This document shows positions 5,082-9,313 of a stretch of 9,313 nucleotides of DNA, piece after piece. The stretch's first letter is position 1, and each line of letters begins with the position of its first letter. The position numbers and the translations under genes are program-made. The notes below the pieces were generated by a model. The model was not told where the DNA came from and searched no databases. It saw only the letters and a list, made by a program, of their open reading frames with translations. The stretch is from Rhodospirillales bacterium. Its GTDB lineage: Bacteria > Pseudomonadota > Alphaproteobacteria > Rhodospirillales > 2-02-FULL-58-16. The stretch lies in assembly GCA_021775195.1 (NCBI GenBank), contig JAJFIG010000216.1:1-9313 (forward strand), given 5' to 3'.

Positions 5082-6857
5082 ATGGCCAGCCATGGATTGA
5101 CAGGCAGCCGCATTTTGATGTGGCTTCGCAGGGTAATCAGGAACGACCAGTTGATCCTGTCGGTCCTGGCCCTCTTCGTCGGCGCCGCCGGGGGTGGCGC
5201 CGTTATCCTGTTCCGCGAGGCGATCATCCTCGTCCAGACCCTGGCTTACGGCTCCGGCACCGAGTCCCTTTACCGTCATGCCGAGACTCTTCCCTGGTGG
5301 CACCTGATCCTCGCACCCTCGGCGGGCGGGCTGCTGATCGGGATTCTGGTTTACCGTTTCATGCCCGGGCGGCGTCCCCATGGCGTTGCCGACGTCATCG
5401 AGGCCAACGCCTTGCGGGGCGGGCGCCTGTCGGCGACGACGGGTATCCGCGCCGCCCTGGTCAGCGCCGCCTCCATCGGCGTCGGCGCCTCGGTCGGGCG
5501 CGAAGGGCCGGCGGTGCACCTTGGCGCCTCCCTCGCCGGATGGCTTGCCAAGCGCCTGCATTTGACCCGCTCCCTGTCGCGCACCCTGCTCGGATGCGGT
5601 GTCGCCACCGCCGTCGCCGCCTCCTTCAACGCCCCCATCGCCGGCGCCCTGTTCGCCAACGAGGTCGTGATTGGGCACTATGCTCTCAGGGCCTTCGCCC
5701 CGGTGGTCATTTCAAGTGTCACCGGCACCGCCATTTCACGGGCCTATTTCGGCGATTTTCCCGCCTTCGCCATTCCCGACCATCCCATCGCCTCGCTGTG
5801 GGAATTCCCCGCTTTCGTCGGCCTTGGAATCGTCGCCGGCATCGCGGCAACGATATTCATGCATTCGATCATGCTGGCGGAGAAGGTCGCCCGGAAGGTT
5901 CCCGTGCGGCCATGGCTGCGTCCGTTGATGGGGGGCATGGCCGTCGGCGTGCTGTCGCTGCTGTTCCCCCAGGTTCTGGGAGTCGGGTACGGTTCGACCG
6001 ACGCCGCCCTGGCGGTGGTCTTTCCCCTGGCCCTGCTCATCGCCGTCGGCGTCGTCAAGATGGTCGCCACGGCCATCAGCCTGGGCTTTGGATTCGGCGG
6101 CGGTGTCTTCAGCCCGTCCCTGGTGATCGGCGCCATGATCGGCGGTGCCTACGGCATTCTCGCCACCCAGGCCTTTCCCGAATTGTCGTCCGGCCCCGGG
6201 GCCTACACCCTGGTCGGCATGGGCGCCATGGCGGCGGCGGTCCTGGGGGCGCCGATATCGACCACGCTGATCATGTTTGAGCTCACCGGAGACTACGCCC
6301 TGACCATCGGTGTCATGCTCGCCGTGGTCGTCTCCTCGGTGATCACCCAGCAGATGCACGGGCGGACGTTCTTCACCTGGCAGCTGGAGCGCCGGGGCCT
6401 CGATCTGAAGGGAGGTTATGAAGCGGCGCTTCTGAAGACGCTGAAGGTGCACCAGGTGGTGGCGGCGACCAGCGAGCTGGTCACCCTGGAGGTCCGGTTG
6501 CCGGAGCTCCGCGCCATGTTGCAGAAATCCGTCGCCGGCGAACTCTTCGTCGTCAACGGTGGCGGCGTCCTGTTCGGGACCATAACCCTGGCCGATCTCA
6601 GCGAGTTCGCTTTCGACCCGGAAATGGACGACCTGATCAACGCCGGCGACGTCGCGCGCATGAATCCGCCGGTCCTGACTCCCGCCGACGACCTTGGAAC
6701 CGCCTTGAAGGTGATGCGCGAAACCGGCGAGGAACACATCGCCGTGGTCGAGGATACCGACTCCATGACCTTCTTCGGCTGCATCCATCAGCGCGACGCG
6801 GTCGACGCCTACAACAAGGCGCTTTTGGAGAGCCGGCGCGAGGAACGCGGCGAATAG
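5082..6857 (+). CDS. CLC-family chloride channel/transporter with CBS domains
   Basis: This 591-residue protein has an N-terminal CLC membrane domain (about 20-425) and two C-terminal CBS domains (about 455-510 and 525-582), a layout seen in longer bacterial and in eukaryotic CLCs. Pore motifs are GREGPAVHLG (139-148) with the gating glutamate E141, SFNAPIAGALFANEVV (181-196), GFGGGVFSPSLVIG (337-350) and GAMAAAVLGAPISTTL (381-396). The GSGIP motif, whose serine binds chloride in E. coli ClcA, is replaced by PHGVA (99-103). At the place of the internal proton glutamate of ClcA (E203, second Glu of IEE) there is V195 after E194, as in channel-type CLCs. It should move chloride or another anion across the inner membrane; whether it is a channel or a proton exchanger is open. 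The CBS pair may bind adenine nucleotides. It follows the cyclase gene by 82 bases on the same strand. The ATG at 5082 has a modest GGTGGGA before it; Met13 is an alternative. Confidence 0.9.
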   Translation: MASHGLTGSRILMWLRRVIRNDQLILSVLALFVGAAGGGAVILFREAIILVQTLAYGSGTESLYRHAETLPWWHLILAPSAGGLLIGILVYRFMPGRRPHGVADVIEANALRGGRLSATTGIRAALVSAASIGVGASVGREGPAVHLGASLAGWLAKRLHLTRSLSRTLLGCGVATAVAASFNAPIAGALFANEVVIGHYALRAFAPVVISSVTGTAISRAYFGDFPAFAIPDHPIASLWEFPAFVGLGIVAGIAATIFMHSIMLAEKVARKVPVRPWLRPLMGGMAVGVLSLLFPQVLGVGYGSTDAALAVVFPLALLIAVGVVKMVATAISLGFGFGGGVFSPSLVIGAMIGGAYGILATQAFPELSSGPGAYTLVGMGAMAAAVLGAPISTTLIMFELTGDYALTIGVMLAVVVSSVITQQMHGRTFFTWQLERRGLDLKGGYEAALLKTLKVHQVVAATSELVTLEVRLPELRAMLQKSVAGELFVVNGGGVLFGTITLADLSEFAFDPEMDDLINAGDVARMNPPVLTPADDLGTALKVMRETGEEHIAVVEDTDSMTFFGCIHQRDAVDAYNKALLESRREERGE

Positions 6858-6872
6858 AAAGGCGGGTTGGTA

Positions 6873-7898
6873 CTACATCCCCGGTTTCAGTTTCAGCCAG
6901 TCATAGCGGTCGAGGGACGGCACCGGGACCTGGCGGATGGACAGGTCCGCCGCATCCATGGAGAGGATGTCGACGGGCACCTCAACCCCGGCATCGCCGC
7001 GGGCCCAGACCTTGCGCAGAAAATCGGCCATGTCCTTCACCCGCTTGCCGCCGACGCCCATGATGATGTCGCCGGTCCTGAGACCGGCCTTCTCCGCCGG
7101 GCCGCCGGGGGCGGTCCGGGTGACGAAGACGCGGCCCTGTGATTCCCGTGTATAAACCCCTAGCCACGGATGCGACGGTCGCGATGACCGCCCGGTCCGC
7201 ACCAGGTCGTCGAGAATGGGTTTGAGGGCGTCGATGGGAACGAACATGTTTCCCGGCCCCGGCCGGGGGCCCGGTTTCGCCTCGCCGACGAAAAGGGATC
7301 CGATCCCGAGCAGGTTTCCGTCGGCCCCGATAAGGGCGGCACCGCCGTACTGGGCGTGGGGCGGAACCGTGAAAATGGCATTCTCCAGCAGATACTCCCA
7401 ATAACCCGTGAAGGTGCGTCGCGCCGCCACCCGCGCCGGGGTCACCGGGGCCGAACTGCCGAAACTCACCACCAGCACCTTGTCGTCTGTCGCCAGGTCC
7501 GCCGAGTCGCCCAGGCTGACCGGCTTGATGCCGAGCCCGCGCTTGGCGCGAAGCAGGCCGAAGCCGGTGTCGTGGTCGTAGCCGACGATGTCGGCAGGGA
7601 CGAAATCGCCGCCGGGAGTGATCACCCGGGCATCCCGCGCCTCGAGGATCAGATATCCGATGGTCAGGACCAGGCCGTCCTCGCCGATCACCACGCCGCT
7701 GCCCTGACGTTCCGTGCCCAGGGTCTCCGAGGTTCGGGCCTCGGGCGGGATGTCGGAAATCACCCCGACCACGGCATTGAGAATGTCGGTTGTCTGTTCG
7801 GCGGCGGCCGGTGCCACCGTGGCGGCCAGCACCAGGAACACGGCCGCCGGCTTTCCGACGGCCCGCGCGAACCACGACGAGACGGCCCATGGCATCAT
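6873..7898 (-). CDS. Exported HtrA/DegP-like PDZ protein lacking the catalytic triad (probable pseudoprotease)
   Basis: This 341-residue product begins with a signal peptide: a basic/aromatic start, a hydrophobic core at about 17-29 and a cleavage site AAA|EQ at 33/34. It therefore works in the periplasm. A trypsin-like S1C domain (about 55-235) keeps the fold markers GSGVVIGEDGLVLT (66-79), VGYDHDTGFGLL (105-116) and YGGAALIGADGNLLGIGSL (184-202). A PDZ domain follows (about 244-322; HPWLGVY, PAEKAGLRTGDII, GGKRV). Aligned with DegP, the catalytic His is Tyr82, the Asp is Gly112 and the Ser of GNSGG is Tyr184. All three are lost while the frame is intact, so it looks like a functional non-enzymatic protein (chaperone, scaffold or sensor) rather than a decayed gene. 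A Gly-Pro-rich loop lies at 210-216. I chose the ATG at 7898, preceded by a G-rich ribosome binding site, over the longer start at 7982, which would bury the signal peptide. It is convergent with the CLC gene, 15 bases apart. Confidence 0.85.
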   Translation of the reverse strand: MMPWAVSSWFARAVGKPAAVFLVLAATVAPAAAEQTTDILNAVVGVISDIPPEARTSETLGTERQGSGVVIGEDGLVLTIGYLILEARDARVITPGGDFVPADIVGYDHDTGFGLLRAKRGLGIKPVSLGDSADLATDDKVLVVSFGSSAPVTPARVAARRTFTGYWEYLLENAIFTVPPHAQYGGAALIGADGNLLGIGSLFVGEAKPGPRPGPGNMFVPIDALKPILDDLVRTGRSSRPSHPWLGVYTRESQGRVFVTRTAPGGPAEKAGLRTGDIIMGVGGKRVKDMADFLRKVWARGDAGVEVPVDILSMDAADLSIRQVPVPSLDRYDWLKLKPGM

Positions 7899-7903
7899 GG
7901 CTT

Positions 7904-7911
7904 CCCCCCCC
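7904..7911 (-). promoter_or_regulatory. Run of eight G as ribosome binding site of the HtrA-like gene
   Basis: On the minus strand AAGGGGGGGGAA ends a few bases before the ATG at 7898. The run acts as, or contains, the Shine-Dalgarno sequence. A homopolymer of this length can change by slippage and so alter ribosome binding site spacing or strength. Confidence 0.45.
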
Positions 7912-7990
7912 TTGTCTGTGCATCCATAGTCTACCGTGGACCGGCCGCCGAAAAAAGCACACCGGCAACCGCATCCCGTCAAACCGCCGT

Positions 7991-8019
7991 GAGACAGTGC
8001 CGGGCGCCGCTGTTATATT
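7991..8019 (+). promoter_or_regulatory. Putative uvrD promoter giving a leaderless transcript
   Basis: GAGACA (7991-7996), a 17-base spacer and TATATT (8014-8019) form a reasonable sigma-70-type promoter. Transcription would begin six or seven bases after the -10 box, that is at or within a base of the ATG at 8026. No Shine-Dalgarno sequence lies between. The same 127-base divergent region should hold the promoter of the HtrA-like gene, for which I see only weak candidates, such as TTGACG on the minus strand (7977-7982) without a good -10. Confidence 0.4.
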
Positions 8020-8025
8020 GCCGCC

Positions 8026-9313
8026 ATGCCCGATCCCGTCACCACACCCGACGGCCACCCGGCGGCCGACCCGGAGCAATCCGCGCCGCCACCGCCCTAT
8101 CTGGATGGCCTCAACGAATCCCAGCGCGCCGCCGTCGAGGCCGTCGACGGCCCGGTCCTGGTGCTCGCCGGCGCCGGGACCGGAAAGACCCGGGTGCTGA
8201 TCACCCGCCTTGCCCATATCCTCGTGCAGGGCCGCGCCGGCCCGTGGCAGATGCTGGCGGTGACCTTCACCAACCGGGCGGCCCTGGAGATGCGCCAGCG
8301 GGTCTCGGCCATGCTCGGGCGCCCCGTCGAGGGCTGGTGGGTAGGCACCTTCCATGCCCTGGGCGCGCGCATTCTCAGGTCCCACGCCGAGGTCGTCGGC
8401 CTCAAGCCCAACTTCACCATCCTCGACGCCGACGACCAGGTTCGCCTCGTCCGCCAGCTCATGGATATCCATGGGATCGATGACAAGCGGACGCCGGCGC
8501 GGGTCATCAGCACCATCATCCAGCGCTGGAAGGACCGCGGCCTGACCCCGGAGAAGGTCTCCGATGCCGAGGGGGGCGAGTCCGCCGAAGGCAAGGCCCT
8601 GGCCCTCTACGGCGATTATCAGGAACGCCTGATCACCCTGAACGCCGCCGATTTCGGCGATCTTCTGCTCCATTGCCTGACCCTGTTCCAGGACCACCCC
8701 GAGATCCTCGCCAAGTACCAGCAGCAGTTCCGCTACCTCCTCGTCGACGAGTACCAGGACACCAACGTTGCCCAGTACCTGTGGCTGCGCCTTCTTGCCC
8801 AGGCCCACCGCAACATCTGCTGCGTCGGCGACGACGACCAGTCCATCTACTCCTGGCGCGGCGCCGAGGTTGGCAACATCCTCCGGTTCGAAAGCGATTT
8901 CCCCGGTGCCCGGGTCATCCGCCTGGAACGCAACTACCGCTCGACGCCCCACATCCTCGGTGCCGCCTCGGGCCTCATCGCCAACAACGAGGGCCGTCTC
9001 GGCAAGACCCTGTGGACCGACAGCGGCGAAGGCGAGAAGGTCCGCGTCCTCGGTGTCTGGGATGGCGAGGAGGAGGCCCGCGCCGTAGTCGAGGAAATCG
9101 AGGCGCTGCATACCAAGGGCCACTCGTTGAACGAGATGGCGGCCCTGGTGCGCGCCGGTTTCCAGACCCGCGAATTCGAGGAACGCCTGATCACCCTGGC
9201 CATCCCCTACCGGGTCATCGGCGGCCCGCGCTTCTACGAACGCCAGGAAATCCGCGACGCCATCGCCTACCTGCGGGTGATCGCCCAGCCCGACGACGAC
9301 CTCGCCTTCGAGC
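8026..9313 (+). CDS. uvrD: UvrD/PcrA-type DNA helicase, N-terminal part
   Basis: The gene runs off the right edge; 429 codons of a protein usually 700-800 long are visible. It is a superfamily 1A 3'-5' DNA helicase that acts in nucleotide excision and mismatch repair and clears proteins from DNA. Motifs in order are the Q motif LNESQRAAV (29-37), Walker A AGAGTGKTR (48-56), Ia AVTFTNRAALEM (78-89), the GTFHALGARIL stretch (107-117), Walker B LLVDEYQDTN (238-247), motif III VGDDDQSIYSWRGA (267-280) and motif IV ERNYRSTPHI (301-310). DDDQSIYSWRGA favours UvrD/PcrA over Rep or RecB. The first 24 residues are a Pro/Asp-rich tail outside the fold. ATG 8026 is the only start close to the domain and lies just after a putative -10 box. 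No damage is seen. Domains 1A, 1B and part of 2A are covered; motifs V and VI lie outside. Confidence 0.93.
   Translation, partial: MPDPVTTPDGHPAADPEQSAPPPPYLDGLNESQRAAVEAVDGPVLVLAGAGTGKTRVLITRLAHILVQGRAGPWQMLAVTFTNRAALEMRQRVSAMLGRPVEGWWVGTFHALGARILRSHAEVVGLKPNFTILDADDQVRLVRQLMDIHGIDDKRTPARVISTIIQRWKDRGLTPEKVSDAEGGESAEGKALALYGDYQERLITLNAADFGDLLLHCLTLFQDHPEILAKYQQQFRYLLVDEYQDTNVAQYLWLRLLAQAHRNICCVGDDDQSIYSWRGAEVGNILRFESDFPGARVIRLERNYRSTPHILGAASGLIANNEGRLGKTLWTDSGEGEKVRVLGVWDGEEEARAVVEEIEALHTKGHSLNEMAALVRAGFQTREFEERLITLAIPYRVIGGPRFYERQEIRDAIAYLRVIAQPDDDLAFE

Noticed and set aside
5003..6280. A 425-codon plus-strand frame over the CLC gene
   Set aside because: Its translation is Arg/Gly/Pro-rich low-complexity sequence, while the overlapping frame encodes a complete CLC protein.
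5736..6788. A 350-codon minus-strand frame antisense to the CLC gene
   Set aside because: It is rich in His, Gln, Asp and Gly, with no motif; it mirrors the codon bias of the real gene.
6858..6872. A possible bidirectional terminator between the convergent CLC and HtrA-like genes
   Set aside because: The 15 bases hold no inverted repeat or T-run.
7899..7982. A 28-residue N-terminal extension of the HtrA-like protein
   Set aside because: It would put a Cys/Gly-rich stretch before an obvious signal peptide and would include the G-rich ribosome binding site as coding sequence.
6982..9123. A 713-codon open frame on the minus strand, antisense to uvrD and overlapping the HtrA-like gene
   Set aside because: It lies opposite a clear UvrD helicase and in another frame of the PDZ protein. 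Its product is rich in Gly, Arg, Ala and Asp without recognisable motifs, as expected for a GC-rich shadow frame.

Overview
The window is GC-rich, gene-dense chromosomal DNA. Codon use, gene families and the weakness of Shine-Dalgarno signals suggest an alphaproteobacterium, probably of the Rhodospirillales type; this is inferred from family resemblance, not from a marker gene. I see no rRNA, tRNA, CRISPR, insertion sequence or phage gene. It looks like ordinary core and envelope chromosome, with a few unusual proteins.

Layout. Positions 1-1691 (minus) hold a tightly overlapped three-gene cluster: a family-2 glycosyltransferase, a small membrane protein made of one lipid A biosynthesis N-terminal (LAB_N) domain, and a family-39 (ArnT-like) membrane glycosyltransferase cut by the window edge. 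Both junctions are 4-base ATGA overlaps, so the three are almost certainly co-translated. The likely route is loading of a sugar on a polyprenyl phosphate, then movement or handling at the membrane, then periplasmic transfer to an envelope acceptor. Positions 1791-3268 (minus) hold a FetA/FetB-type ABC transporter pair, also joined by an ATGA overlap; E. coli FetAB is an iron exporter. A Fur-box-like AT-rich element lies at its 5' end. Divergent from it, at 3337-3828 (plus), is a hot-dog-fold acyl-CoA thioesterase with a strong ribosome binding site.

After an AT-rich 106-base leader come a cytoplasmic diguanylate cyclase (3935-4999, plus) with an unassigned helical N-terminal domain and a CLC-type anion transport protein with C-terminal CBS domains (5082-6857, plus). 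The CLC protein has valine at the position of the internal proton glutamate. Convergent with it, at 6873-7898 (minus), is an exported HtrA/DegP-like protein with one PDZ domain in which all three catalytic-triad positions are substituted, so it reads as a pseudoprotease. A short divergent promoter region separates it from a UvrD/PcrA helicase gene (8026 onward, plus), which runs off the window and looks leaderless.

The most interesting items are the triad-less HtrA-like protein, the channel-like CLC, the GT2/LAB_N/GT39 cassette, the iron-box candidate before fetAB and the putative leaderless uvrD transcript. No clearly new multi-gene system is visible.
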